Notes under the pieces: model-generated
The model's input: the letters and a program-made list of their open reading frames with translations, nothing else
Told to the model about the DNA's origin: nothing
The model's database searches: none
Assembly (NCBI GenBank): GCA_029266635.1
Contig: JAQSWM010000001.1
Location: forward strand, 496,001-560,000
Source of the DNA: Sphingobacteriaceae bacterium
GTDB lineage: Bacteria > Bacteroidota > Bacteroidia > Sphingobacteriales > Sphingobacteriaceae
Length of the DNA: 64,000 bases
Reading direction: 5' to 3'
In this document: piece by piece, positions 18,467 through 27,208 of the stretch
Numbering within the stretch: the first letter of the stretch is position 1
Layout: each line of letters opens with the position of its first letter
Program-made: the position numbers and the translations under genes

Positions 18467-19372
18467 ATGAGAAAACTATTAATTGGTATTTTGACAGGCT
18501 GCACGCTTTTAAGCTGCAAAACTCAGCAAGGCATGAACAGCAACAAAGAGGCAGTTTTTCCAGCTTTCGACAGAGAGGCTCATCGCGGCGGACGCGGGCT
18601 CATGCCCGAAAACACTATCCCGGCTATGATTCATGCCATTGACCTTGGAGTAGAAACCCTCGAGATGGACACTCACATCACTGGTGATGGAAAAGTAGTA
18701 TTGTCTCACGACGAGTTTATAAACCCTCTCTTCTCGCTTACTTCTGACGGGAAAGAAATCTCGGCAGCAAATGCCAAAAAGTACGCACTTTACAAGATGC
18801 AGTATGCTGACCTCGCAAAGTTTGATGTGGGATCTAAGTATTACAGCCTTTTTCCGGAGCAGAAAAAGATGAAGGTGGCTATTCCTTTGCTGTCCGATGT
18901 AATTGACTCGGTTCAAACCTATCTGAAGAAAACAGGCAAAAAACAGGTGTTTTACAACATCGAAACCAAAAGCCAGGCAAAAGACGATAACGTCTATAAT
19001 CCTGATCCTGAAACCTTCGTTAAATTGTTGATGGATGTTATAGAAAGCAAAAAGATTACGCCTTGGGTGGTTATCCAATCATTTGACAAGCGTACGCTGC
19101 AAGTCCTGCACAAGAAATATCCGAACGTAAAAACATCCTGGCTTATCGGCAACAAACTTTCCTTAGCTGCCAATCTGGAAGATCTTGGCTTCACGCCTTT
19201 TATCTACAGTCCTGCATTTAAACTTGTTACTCCAGAACTCGTAAAAGATTGTCACGCCTGGGGCATGAAAATCGTTCCCTGGACAGCGAATACCAAAGAA
19301 GATATCAACACACTAAAAAGCTTAGGAGTAGATGGAATAATCTCAGATTATCCGAACTTGCTGATGAACTAA
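18467..19372 (+). CDS. glpQ: Glycerophosphodiester phosphodiesterase, lipoprotein
   Basis: 301 residues from the ATG at 18467, 7 nt after glpD. A lipoprotein signal (GCTLLSCKTQ, Cys17) places it in the periplasm or on the outer membrane. GDPD TIM-barrel catalytic residues are visible: EAHRGGRGLMPENT (His39, Glu48), LEMDTHITGD and VVLSHDE. It cleaves glycerophosphodiesters to glycerol-3-phosphate plus an alcohol. The next gene is glpT, the importer of its product, so substrate and transporter are co-transcribed. Longer upstream reading frame inside glpD is an artefact. Confidence 0.95.
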   Translation: MRKLLIGILTGCTLLSCKTQQGMNSNKEAVFPAFDREAHRGGRGLMPENTIPAMIHAIDLGVETLEMDTHITGDGKVVLSHDEFINPLFSLTSDGKEISAANAKKYALYKMQYADLAKFDVGSKYYSLFPEQKKMKVAIPLLSDVIDSVQTYLKKTGKKQVFYNIETKSQAKDDNVYNPDPETFVKLLMDVIESKKITPWVVIQSFDKRTLQVLHKKYPNVKTSWLIGNKLSLAANLEDLGFTPFIYSPAFKLVTPELVKDCHAWGMKIVPWTANTKEDINTLKSLGVDGIISDYPNLLMN

Positions 19373-19393
19373 AATCAACTTAGAATCAAATTC

Positions 19394-20725
19394 ATGAGTT
19401 TCAAATTATTTCCGCCTCCTCCCCACAAAGAGCTCCGTCCGGCAAACGAGATTGACCCGGAATACAAGAAGTTGCGTTGGCAGGTATTTATCGGTATCTT
19501 TTTAGGGTACGCGGGATATTATCTGGTGCGAAAAAACTTCTCGCTGGTTATGCCTGACTTAATACATCAGGGATACTCTAAGGGAGAACTTGGATTCGCC
19601 TTGTCGGGAGTTTCAATTGCCTACGGACTCAGCAAGTTTATCATGGGCAATCTTTCAGACAGAAGCAACGCGAGATATTTCATGTCTATTGGACTGGTTC
19701 TTTCCGGTCTCACCATGATTTTCATGGGAGTTGTGCCGTTCGCCACATCTTCAATAGTAATCATGTTTATTCTCCTGCTGCTTAATGGATGGTTTCAGGG
19801 AATGGGATGGCCACCTGCGGGACGGGTTGTGGTGCACTGGTTTTCGATAAAAGAACGCGGCAGGCTCATGTCAATTTGGAATTTAGCGCATAACATGGGT
19901 GGGGCATTGGCTCCTCAGTTCACAATTCTGGGCTTCTATTTATTCGCAACGTGGCAAAGCAAACTGTTTTTCCCAGGGCTTGTGGCGCTTGGCTTTGCCC
20001 TAATTGCTTTCTTGTTAATAAGAGATACGCCTCAATCTTGTGGCCTCCCTCCTATTGAGAAGTACAAAAACGATTACCCGAAGAACTATACCGAGAAACA
20101 CGAAAATGAACTCACCGCAAAGGAGATATTTTTTCAGTACGTGTTCAACAACCGTCTGCTTTGGTATATCGCTTTTGCAAACGCATTTGTCTACTTAGTT
20201 CGTTACGGCATCGGCGATTGGGCTCCAACGTACCTGATGCAGGTGAAAGGTTTCGGCACCAATGAGGCGAGCAGTGCCGTTTCGTGGTTTGAAGTTGCAG
20301 GTATTCCCGGAACGCTTTTGTGCGGCTGGTTGAGCGACACAGTTTTTAAGGGCAGGCGTGCTCCCGCAACGATAATTTTCATGCTGCTGATCACGATTGG
20401 CGTGGTGATTTACTGGCAGAGCATAAGCCACGCGGCAGCCACGGCAGCCTTGCTCATGATCGGGTTCCTTATTTATGGCCCGGTGATGCTTATTGGCGTT
20501 CAGGCGCTGGACCTGGCACCTAAAAAAGCAGCCGGAACTGCCGCAGGGTTTACCGGATTGTTTGGGTACTTTTTAGGAACAGCTTTATTTGCAAACATAG
20601 GCGTTGGCTTGTTAGTAGATCATTATGGCTGGGGCGCATCGTTCTACTTCATGATTGCAGCATGCATTATAGCCATCTTTTTTACCGCCCTCACGTGGAA
20701 CCGTGAGAAGACAAATCTTTTATAA
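19394..20725 (+). CDS. glpT: Glycerol-3-phosphate/phosphate antiporter
   Basis: 443 residues, 12 membrane helices, organophosphate:phosphate antiporter branch of the MFS. Family segments YYLVRKNFSLVMPDL, NGWFQGMGWPPAGRVVVHWF and WNLAHNMGGALAP are all present, as in GlpT. Imports glycerol-3-phosphate into the cytoplasm in exchange for phosphate, where GlpD consumes it. UhpT-like substrates (sugar phosphates) are possible, but the neighbours are glycerol genes. Confidence 0.93.
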   Translation: MSFKLFPPPPHKELRPANEIDPEYKKLRWQVFIGIFLGYAGYYLVRKNFSLVMPDLIHQGYSKGELGFALSGVSIAYGLSKFIMGNLSDRSNARYFMSIGLVLSGLTMIFMGVVPFATSSIVIMFILLLLNGWFQGMGWPPAGRVVVHWFSIKERGRLMSIWNLAHNMGGALAPQFTILGFYLFATWQSKLFFPGLVALGFALIAFLLIRDTPQSCGLPPIEKYKNDYPKNYTEKHENELTAKEIFFQYVFNNRLLWYIAFANAFVYLVRYGIGDWAPTYLMQVKGFGTNEASSAVSWFEVAGIPGTLLCGWLSDTVFKGRRAPATIIFMLLITIGVVIYWQSISHAAATAALLMIGFLIYGPVMLIGVQALDLAPKKAAGTAAGFTGLFGYFLGTALFANIGVGLLVDHYGWGASFYFMIAACIIAIFFTALTWNREKTNLL

Positions 20726-20734
20726 TTGACCCTG

Positions 20735-21430
20735 ATGAAGAATTTATCGTTTCTGATAAAAGCTGCTTTATTGTCTGCTTTTATAGCATTTACAGTATCC
20801 ACATCATTCGCTCAGACTGTAGCATGGGACAGCACCTATCGCCCAAAAAGCTATCCCGATAGGATTAAAACCTTTAGCGCTGATCCGATAAGCAAGAAAG
20901 ACATTGTATTTCTGGGCAACAGCATCACCGCTCAAAACGATTGGGCAAAGCTTTTGAATAACCCACACGCAAAGCAGCGTGGAATTTCAGGTGATATTAC
21001 CTTCGGTGTTTTAGATCGCCTGGATGAGATTATCGCTTCTAAGCCCAAAAAGATATTTGTGCTGATCGGGATCAATGATATTTCACGCAACATCCCCGAC
21101 AGCATAATTACGAAAAATCATAAGCTGATTGTACAGCGTATCCGAAAAGGTTCTCCAAGAACGCACATTTACTTCAATACGCTGATGCCTGTAAATGCTT
21201 CATTTAAGAAGTTTATGAACCATTACGGAAAAGACGAGCACATCCTTGCTGTAAATGAGGGAGTTCGTCAGTTAGCTGGGAAGAAAGTGACTGTAATCGA
21301 CTTGTACAGCTACTTTTTAGATCCTGAAAATCATCTCATCGCCAAATACTCTGTTGATGGGCTGCATCTAAACGCAGGTGGATACCAGCATTGGAAAGAG
21401 CTTTTGGAAAAAGGCAGATACCTGAATTAA
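20735..21430 (+). CDS. Exported SGNH/GDSL hydrolase
   Basis: 231 residues from the ATG at 20735, 9 nt after glpT; a TTG three codons upstream is possible but less likely. A Sec signal (about residues 1-27, ending SFAQ) exports it. Block I is FLGNSITAQNDW (Ser in GNS), block II Gly in QRGISGD, block III GINDIS, block V DGLHLN (Asp/His). This family covers platelet-activating-factor acetylhydrolase-like and other ester hydrolases. As the last gene of the glp operon it may remove acyl or acetyl groups from glycerolipids before GlpQ acts; that role is inferred. Confidence 0.9.
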   Translation: MKNLSFLIKAALLSAFIAFTVSTSFAQTVAWDSTYRPKSYPDRIKTFSADPISKKDIVFLGNSITAQNDWAKLLNNPHAKQRGISGDITFGVLDRLDEIIASKPKKIFVLIGINDISRNIPDSIITKNHKLIVQRIRKGSPRTHIYFNTLMPVNASFKKFMNHYGKDEHILAVNEGVRQLAGKKVTVIDLYSYFLDPENHLIAKYSVDGLHLNAGGYQHWKELLEKGRYLN

Positions 21431-21431
21431 C

Positions 21432-22166
21432 CTAAATATTTAGCCAGTGGTAGCATAAAGCAGCCAGGGATCCACCAACGAGCGGCGCTATTGCTGGAAT
21501 CCAGGCATATTCCCACTCGCTGCTACCCTTTTTATCAACAGGTAAAACACTGTGCATAATTCTTGGCCCAAGATCGCGGACCGGATTAATCGCATAACCC
21601 GTTGTACCGCCCAGAGAAAGCCCAATTGCCCAGACCAAAAAAGCCACGGGGATTGCACCCAGAGATCCCAAACCTATCGGGGTTTTATCCTTGCCCATCT
21701 CGGCATTTGTAAAATAAAATATCACGAAGAGTAGTACAAAGGTTCCAATAACTTCGCTTATGAAGTTTGATGCCTTCTTGTTTTTCAGAGCTGGTGACGT
21801 ACAAAAAGTTGCAAGCTTCAGGCCTTTGTCTTCCGTTAGAGCGTAATGATCTTTATACATCACCCAAACCAGTAAAGATCCTGCCATGGCGCCCAACAGC
21901 TGAGCTAAAATAAACAAGGGCACCTTCGCCCAGCTAAACTTCTGGGCAATAGCCAAAGCCACAGTAACTGCGGGGTTCAAGTGCGCCCCGCTAAAAGGGG
22001 ATGCGATCACCACTCCCACAAACACGGCCAATGCCCAGGCAGTTGTAATAACCATCCAGCCACTATTATTCCCTTTGGTGCCGTTAAGCACCACGTTTGC
22101 TACTACGCCGTTTCCTAAAAGGATTAAAAACATGGTGCCGATAAATTCGGCGGCAAATTCTGACAT
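21432..22166 (-). CDS. glpF: Glycerol uptake facilitator (aquaglyceroporin)
   Basis: 244 residues, six membrane helices with the two aquaporin half-helix motifs: HLNPAVT and INPVRDLGPR. The Asp after NPVR is the marker for glycerol-conducting channels, in contrast to water-only aquaporins. Lets glycerol diffuse through the inner membrane. Lies 20 nt downstream of glpK on the same strand, so a glpK-glpF operon; it converges with the SGNH gene, the stop codons being one base apart. Confidence 0.95.
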   Translation of the reverse strand: MSEFAAEFIGTMFLILLGNGVVANVVLNGTKGNNSGWMVITTAWALAVFVGVVIASPFSGAHLNPAVTVALAIAQKFSWAKVPLFILAQLLGAMAGSLLVWVMYKDHYALTEDKGLKLATFCTSPALKNKKASNFISEVIGTFVLLFVIFYFTNAEMGKDKTPIGLGSLGAIPVAFLVWAIGLSLGGTTGYAINPVRDLGPRIMHSVLPVDKKGSSEWEYAWIPAIAPLVGGSLAALCYHWLNI

Positions 22167-22186
22167 ATCTTATTGGTTATGAGTTC

Positions 22187-23677
22187 TTAGTTTTCAGTGT
22201 ATGCTTTTGCGGCACGAACAGCCCTGTTCCAGCCCTTGATCTTTTCGCTTGTCTCAATACCCTCCTCTGGTTCAAAGCTCTTCTCAATCTTCCATTGGCC
22301 ACGGATATCGTCCATGCTGTTCCAGAATCCGGTAGCAAGTCCGGCAAGATAGGCAGCGCCGATAGCAGTGACTTCGGTAACTTCAGGGCGGATAACGCTT
22401 GTACCGAGAATATTGGCCTGGAACTGCATGAGCAGATTATTGGCTGTTGCGCCCCCATCCACACGAAGTTCTTTGATGCGTTTGCCTGAGTCTGCCTCCA
22501 TCGCTTTCAAAACCTCCATGGTCTGGAACGCGATGCTCTCGAGTGCTGCCCGTGCGAAGTGAGCGGAATTTGTGCCGCGGGTAATGCCTGTGATGGTGCC
22601 GCGGGCATCCTGATTCCAGTGCGGTGCACCGAGCCCCGCAAACGCTGGAACAATGTAAACGCCGCCGGTATCTTCTACCTTTTTGGCAAGCTCCTCAATA
22701 TCTGCGGAAGAATTGATCAGCTTTAGCTCATCACGTAGCCACTGGACTACTGCTCCACCAATAAAAATACTCCCCTCAAGAGCGTACTGAACTTTGCCCC
22801 TCACCTTCCATGCAACGGTGGTGATCAGATTATTTTGAGATGTGATTGGCTTGTCGCCGATATTCATCAGCATAAAACAGCCCGTGCCGTAGGTGTTTTT
22901 AACCATTCCCACTTCTGTGCACATCTGTCCGAAGAGTGCTGCCTGTTGATCGCCGGCTATGCCCGCAATGGGAATTTCAGAACTAAATATCGAAGGTGAT
23001 GTATTGCCATAAACTTCACTCGATGATTTCACTTCGGGCAAAATTGACTTGGGAATGTTAAGTATTTCGAGTAATTCATCATCCCACTGAAGAGTGTGGA
23101 TATTGAAAACCATGGTTCTTGAAGCATTGGTAACGTCAGTAATGTGGACCTTGCCACCTGTTAGTTTCCACACAAGCCAGGAATCCACGGTACCAAACGC
23201 AAGGTCTCCAGCTTCTGCCAACTCTCTTGCACCTTTTACATTTTCAAGTATCCACCTGATCTTCGTTCCCGAGAAGTAAGCGTCAACTATCAATCCTGTT
23301 TTTTCCTGGATGAGCTTGCTCAAACCTCGTTCTTTTAGCGAATCGCAATATGCAGATGTGCGCCTGTCTTGCCACACAATGGCGTTGCATACAGGCTCTC
23401 CAGTACGTTTGTTCCACAAAATGGTGGTTTCACGTTGGTTCGTGATGCCGATAGCAGCGATATCCTGTGGCGATAAGCCAGCATGTACAATCGCTTCTGT
23501 AGCAACGGATACTTGCGTCGACCAGATTTCAGTTGCATTATGCTCTACCCAGCCCGGTTGAGGATAAATCTGGGTGAACTCCTTCTGAGCGATAGACACA
23601 ATGTTGCCGGCTTTGTTGAACACGATAGCCCTCGAGCTGGTTGTGCCCTGGTCAAACGATAGAATGTACTTTTCCAT
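22187..23677 (-). CDS. glpK: Glycerol kinase
   Basis: 496 residues from the ATG at 23677 ([18 protein letters not shown]); a TTG three codons upstream is rejected. FGGY kinase motifs: phosphate-binding DQGTTSSRA, substrate loop [38 protein letters not shown] and the C-terminal [20 protein letters not shown] signature. Phosphorylates glycerol to glycerol-3-phosphate, trapping what GlpF lets in. Divergent from the glpR repressor gene, which probably controls it. Confidence 0.97.
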   Translation of the reverse strand: MEKYILSFDQGTTSSRAIVFNKAGNIVSIAQKEFTQIYPQPGWVEHNATEIWSTQVSVATEAIVHAGLSPQDIAAIGITNQRETTILWNKRTGEPVCNAIVWQDRRTSAYCDSLKERGLSKLIQEKTGLIVDAYFSGTKIRWILENVKGARELAEAGDLAFGTVDSWLVWKLTGGKVHITDVTNASRTMVFNIHTLQWDDELLEILNIPKSILPEVKSSSEVYGNTSPSIFSSEIPIAGIAGDQQAALFGQMCTEVGMVKNTYGTGCFMLMNIGDKPITSQNNLITTVAWKVRGKVQYALEGSIFIGGAVVQWLRDELKLINSSADIEELAKKVEDTGGVYIVPAFAGLGAPHWNQDARGTITGITRGTNSAHFARAALESIAFQTMEVLKAMEADSGKRIKELRVDGGATANNLLMQFQANILGTSVIRPEVTEVTAIGAAYLAGLATGFWNSMDDIRGQWKIEKSFEPEEGIETSEKIKGWNRAVRAAKAYTEN

Positions 23678-23790
23678 TAGGATCAATTGGCGTTAGATTA
23701 TCCCGCCCAGGCAGAGGCCCGCAAGCGTTAAAACAAATAAATCGAAATTATCTGTAATTATAAAGAATCGTGAGCGCAATATCTGTACAG

Positions 23791-23812
23791 CTGAATTAAT
23801 TTAAAATTTCAG
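23791..23812. promoter_or_regulatory. Candidate operator in the glpK-glpR divergent region
   Basis: Imperfect palindrome CTGAATT ... AATTTCAG in the 185-nt AT-rich region between the divergent glpK and glpR genes. A DeoR-family repressor normally binds near its own promoter and that of its target, so this is a reasonable place, but palindromes in AT-rich DNA are common and the assignment is weak. Confidence 0.22.
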
Positions 23813-23862
23813 AATTCTTCTACTTCCGATTTCTTACTTTGCATCTTCTAAGATGCCGAATC

Positions 23863-24627
23863 ATGATAAATCTTGCGGAAAGACATCAGTTTATACTTAA
23901 CAAACTTCAGAAAGAGGGCAACCTGAATGTTGTGGAATTATGCAATGAGTTGAAGGTTTCATCAGTAACTATCCGTAAGGATTTGAAGCTTTTGGAAGAC
24001 AAGAACTTGCTTTTCCGCACGCACGGCGGCGCTACTTTATACAATCCCTATATCGTAGATCGCCCGGTCAATGAAAAGGAGAAACATCAGTCGGCTGAAA
24101 AGATGCACATTGGCGCTGCAGCAGCCAAACTGGTTTCAGACCATGACTCAATTATTATTGCATCAGGCACTACCGTACTTGCTTTCGCGAGGAATATCCA
24201 CCAGAAGGAAGGGCTGACTGTAATTACATCGGCGTTGAACGTTGCGCTTGAGCTTATCCAATTCCCCGGCATTGAAGTACTCCAGTTAGGCGGATTGCTG
24301 CGAAAAACATCGTCATCTGTAATGGGCAGTTATGCAGAAAACATCCTTTCGGATTTCTTTTGCAGCAAGCTGTTTTTAGGAGTGGATGGCATTGACCTCG
24401 ACTTTGGGCTCACAACCACCAACGCCATGGAAGCACACCTGAACCGTGAGATGATCCGCGTGTCGCAAAAAACGATTGTCCTTGCCGATTCTACCAAGTT
24501 CGGCAGGCGTGGCTTTGGTAAAATTTGCAGTTTAGACGAAATCGATCAGATAATCACCGACAAAGGCGTATCTGCACACGTAGTTAAGGAACTTGAAAGT
24601 GCGGGAATAACGGTGACGATAGTTTGA
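23863..24627 (+). CDS. glpR: DeoR-family repressor, probable glycerol regulon regulator
   Basis: 254 residues from the ATG at 23863 (MINLAERHQFILNKLQKEG). N-terminal winged helix with the DeoR recognition helix (ELCNELKVSSVTIRKDLKLL, then FRTHGGA) at about 20-57; C-terminal sugar-phosphate sensing domain containing SGTTVLAFA, LGGLLRKTSSSVMG, LGVDGID and the LADSTKFGRRGF motif. Such repressors are released by a phosphorylated substrate, here probably glycerol-3-phosphate. Position next to glpK-glpF makes the Glp assignment likely though not proven. Confidence 0.88.
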   Translation: MINLAERHQFILNKLQKEGNLNVVELCNELKVSSVTIRKDLKLLEDKNLLFRTHGGATLYNPYIVDRPVNEKEKHQSAEKMHIGAAAAKLVSDHDSIIIASGTTVLAFARNIHQKEGLTVITSALNVALELIQFPGIEVLQLGGLLRKTSSSVMGSYAENILSDFFCSKLFLGVDGIDLDFGLTTTNAMEAHLNREMIRVSQKTIVLADSTKFGRRGFGKICSLDEIDQIITDKGVSAHVVKELESAGITVTIV

Positions 24628-24640
24628 CGTCCGTCAACAT

Positions 24641-24669
24641 ACTTACGAAGTTTTAAAATCTTCGTAAGT
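24641..24669. repeat. 29-nt palindromic repeat, copy B
   Basis: ACTTACGAAG (24641-24650) pairs with CTTCGTAAGT (24660-24669), loop TTTTAAAAT. It sits between the convergent ends of glpR and the GH2 gene. It matches the palindrome at 42155-42183 at 25 of 29 positions, and one difference is a compensatory pair change (A-T here, G-C there). Could act as a two-way terminator. Confidence 0.7.
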
Positions 24670-24672
24670 CTC

Positions 24673-27192
24673 CTACTTAGAGCTCAACCTCAGCTTGTAA
24701 GTCTCCAGTCCCTCACCGCTTATCTCCAGGTCAACATTTCCCGGCTTATCGGTGCTTTCTAAAATCAACAAGCACTTGCCCCTGAAAGCCCGTCTTTTAG
24801 TTCCCTGATAAGAGCTCAAGTCAAGAGGATCGCCATTATCCGTTCCTTTCAATGTTGCGGCTCCGTTCACCTTGAAATTCAGCATATTTCCTGCTAAAGG
24901 CACTTTATTGCCTGCCTTATCCGTCACGTTTATTTCACACACCAGTAAATCGCGGCCGTTTGATTTTAGCGACTTCTTATTTGTGCTCACGGATAACTTA
25001 GCAGCCGCACCGGCGGTAGATATCTGCTCACTTGCCGCTATTTTTCCGTTCTTATAAGCTACAACTTTGATAGTACCCGGAGTGTATGGCACATTCCAAA
25101 CCAGTTGCTCACCGCGATAAGGCTGCGTGCCGAGGGATTTTCCGTTAAGCGAAAGCTGAACGCTATCACAATTTGTATAAACAACCATCGGTACGGCTAT
25201 ACCTTCCTTACCGGGATGCGTCCAGTGTGGGAGCAAATGCACCATCGGTTTGCTGGTCCACAAGCTTTGGTAGAGATAGAAATGATCTTTGGGAAATCCG
25301 CAAAGGTCAATGACACCGAAGTTGGCAGAGCGTGATGGCCATTGGTTGCTTTCGCCGAGGTAATCAAAGGCGGTCCAGCGGAATTGCCCCATCACATACG
25401 GAAGTTCCATTGTCCTTTGCCAGCCTTTTCTCGCATTTGTGCGCACAGTAGCATTATCGTAAGATGACTGATAAAACAACTTCTCAGACCAAGGCTCGTT
25501 ATTCGGAATAGGCAAAACGCTGTCGTTTTTGAAATATACGGTGGCTTTTTCTTCCGGGAAAACTTCTTGCGGAGCGAGATCAGGAATCGGGAAAACCCGG
25601 TTCTCTAATCCTTTCATAGTTCCTGCAGAACCTGATGCAATTTCCCAGGGAGCAGGGAAATCCCGGCGGCGCCAGTTGGTGGTGGTGCGGTAAACTCCTC
25701 GGGTCTGGTTGGTATGCGGCACCTCGGTTCCAACCATCGGCACCTCTGGAAACTGAGCGTGGAACTTCTCAAAAGTGTCCTTCTCTTCACCGTCGCCATT
25801 AAACCCTTTCACATCAAGTAAGGTTCTTTGCTGCTTATCCGTCATCCCCCTGGTAGGGTCAACGCCGCCCTGTGTTACCGGGCGACTGGGATCTAATTTG
25901 TGCACCAGGTTGATGAGCTTGGTTTGTATCTCCACCGTGGGCTTCGGCACTTCATTGCCGATAGACCACATGATCACACTCGGATGATTCCGATCGCGAT
26001 AAATGAACGCTGAAAGATCCCGCTCCCACCACTCGTCGAAATAGTTGCCATAATCATCTTTCGCCTTTGGCTTATCCCAGCCATCAAAAGCCTCGTTCAG
26101 CACCATGAGCCCAAGACTATCGCACATATCATAAAACTGGGGAGAAAATGGATTGTGCGACGTGCGGATGGCATTCACACCCATGTCCTTCAGCTGCTTT
26201 AACCGACCCAGCAGGATTTCGTCGGGAACAGCAGTACCGAAAGCGCCGGCGTCTTCGTGGATGCAAACTCCTTTTAGTTTTGTAATTACATCATTCAATT
26301 TAAACCCATAACTGCCGCTGAATTCCGTTTTGCGGATGCCCATAGGCAGCGTAACTTCATCGATCACTTTCCCATTTGAAGTCAATGTAGATTTGACTTT
26401 GTACAAGTAAGGGTGCTCGGGCGACCAAAGTTGGGGCTCGGTGACTGTAAAAACCTGTTTAGCAATGGCTGAGGATTTCGGAAGTGACTGACTGGCGGTA
26501 GCCACTACCACACCTTGTTTGTTTAAGATTTGCGATTTCAACACCGCTGAGCCAGTTATCATGTTGAGGTTTCTGACGGGGACCGAGAAATCTACTGTAG
26601 CACTTTTAGCAGAGATCTGCCGACAGGAAACATAAACGCTGTCTTGTGCGATATGCACCTTGGGCGTAACCGCGACCCAAACATGCCGGTTAATTCCAGA
26701 GCCTGTGTACCAGCGTGCACTCAAAACTTTGGAATGATCTACTTTTACAACTAACGTGTTGCTGCCATTGCGCAGGAGTTTGGCGATAGGATAGCTAAAG
26801 CTGAGGCTGCCGTTTGGCCGCCTTCCCAGGTATTGCCCGTTAATCCACACTTCGCTGTTCATGTAAACTCCATCAAATTGAATGGCAACTTGCTTATTTT
26901 TCCAATCGGGATTATAGCTAAAAGTTTTGCGGTACCAGCCAATGCCTCCGGGCAGATATCCCGATTGCCAGTCGCTGCCATTTGAAAGTGAATACTCACC
27001 TTCTATACTCCAATCGTGCGGCAGATGTATGTTCCGCCAGCTTTGGTCATTGAATGTCGGCTGAATTGCTTTTTCACTGCCATCTAAGGAGAATTTCCAT
27101 CCATTATCGAAGTCTATTTTAGAACGATATTTTTGCGCATACAAGCTGACGCTCATCGCCATCAGGAAAAATAAAAAAGACAGCTTCTTCAT
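24673..27192 (-). CDS. Exported GH2 glycoside hydrolase (beta-galactosidase-like), paralogue 1
   Basis: 839 residues with a Sec signal ending at LYAQ (about 20). GH2 order: jelly-roll sugar-binding domain (DFDNGWKF, LPHDWSIEGEYS), immunoglobulin-like domain, TIM barrel with proposed acid/base Glu414 (SIGNEVP) and nucleophile Glu490 (MVGTEVPHT), the WTAFDYLGES segment, then C-terminal beta domains of DUF4982/Ig type (GTIKVVAYKNGK, LLVCEINVTDKAGN). Probably cleaves beta-galactosides or related linkages of sulfated polysaccharide with its sulfatase neighbour. Closely similar along its length to the next gene, 16 nt away. Confidence 0.9.
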   Translation of the reverse strand: MKKLSFLFFLMAMSVSLYAQKYRSKIDFDNGWKFSLDGSEKAIQPTFNDQSWRNIHLPHDWSIEGEYSLSNGSDWQSGYLPGGIGWYRKTFSYNPDWKNKQVAIQFDGVYMNSEVWINGQYLGRRPNGSLSFSYPIAKLLRNGSNTLVVKVDHSKVLSARWYTGSGINRHVWVAVTPKVHIAQDSVYVSCRQISAKSATVDFSVPVRNLNMITGSAVLKSQILNKQGVVVATASQSLPKSSAIAKQVFTVTEPQLWSPEHPYLYKVKSTLTSNGKVIDEVTLPMGIRKTEFSGSYGFKLNDVITKLKGVCIHEDAGAFGTAVPDEILLGRLKQLKDMGVNAIRTSHNPFSPQFYDMCDSLGLMVLNEAFDGWDKPKAKDDYGNYFDEWWERDLSAFIYRDRNHPSVIMWSIGNEVPKPTVEIQTKLINLVHKLDPSRPVTQGGVDPTRGMTDKQQRTLLDVKGFNGDGEEKDTFEKFHAQFPEVPMVGTEVPHTNQTRGVYRTTTNWRRRDFPAPWEIASGSAGTMKGLENRVFPIPDLAPQEVFPEEKATVYFKNDSVLPIPNNEPWSEKLFYQSSYDNATVRTNARKGWQRTMELPYVMGQFRWTAFDYLGESNQWPSRSANFGVIDLCGFPKDHFYLYQSLWTSKPMVHLLPHWTHPGKEGIAVPMVVYTNCDSVQLSLNGKSLGTQPYRGEQLVWNVPYTPGTIKVVAYKNGKIAASEQISTAGAAAKLSVSTNKKSLKSNGRDLLVCEINVTDKAGNKVPLAGNMLNFKVNGAATLKGTDNGDPLDLSSYQGTKRRAFRGKCLLILESTDKPGNVDLEISGEGLETYKLRLSSK

Positions 27193-27208
27193 TGTAGTAC
27201 TTTCTGCT

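Noticed and set aside
25380-25425. Gln in place of Glu before the WTAFDYLGES segment in GH2 paralogue 1 (Glu in paralogue 2)
   Set aside because: At first looked like loss of a catalytic residue, but the proposed nucleophile in this GH2 type is the Glu in VGTEVPHT, which both paralogues keep.
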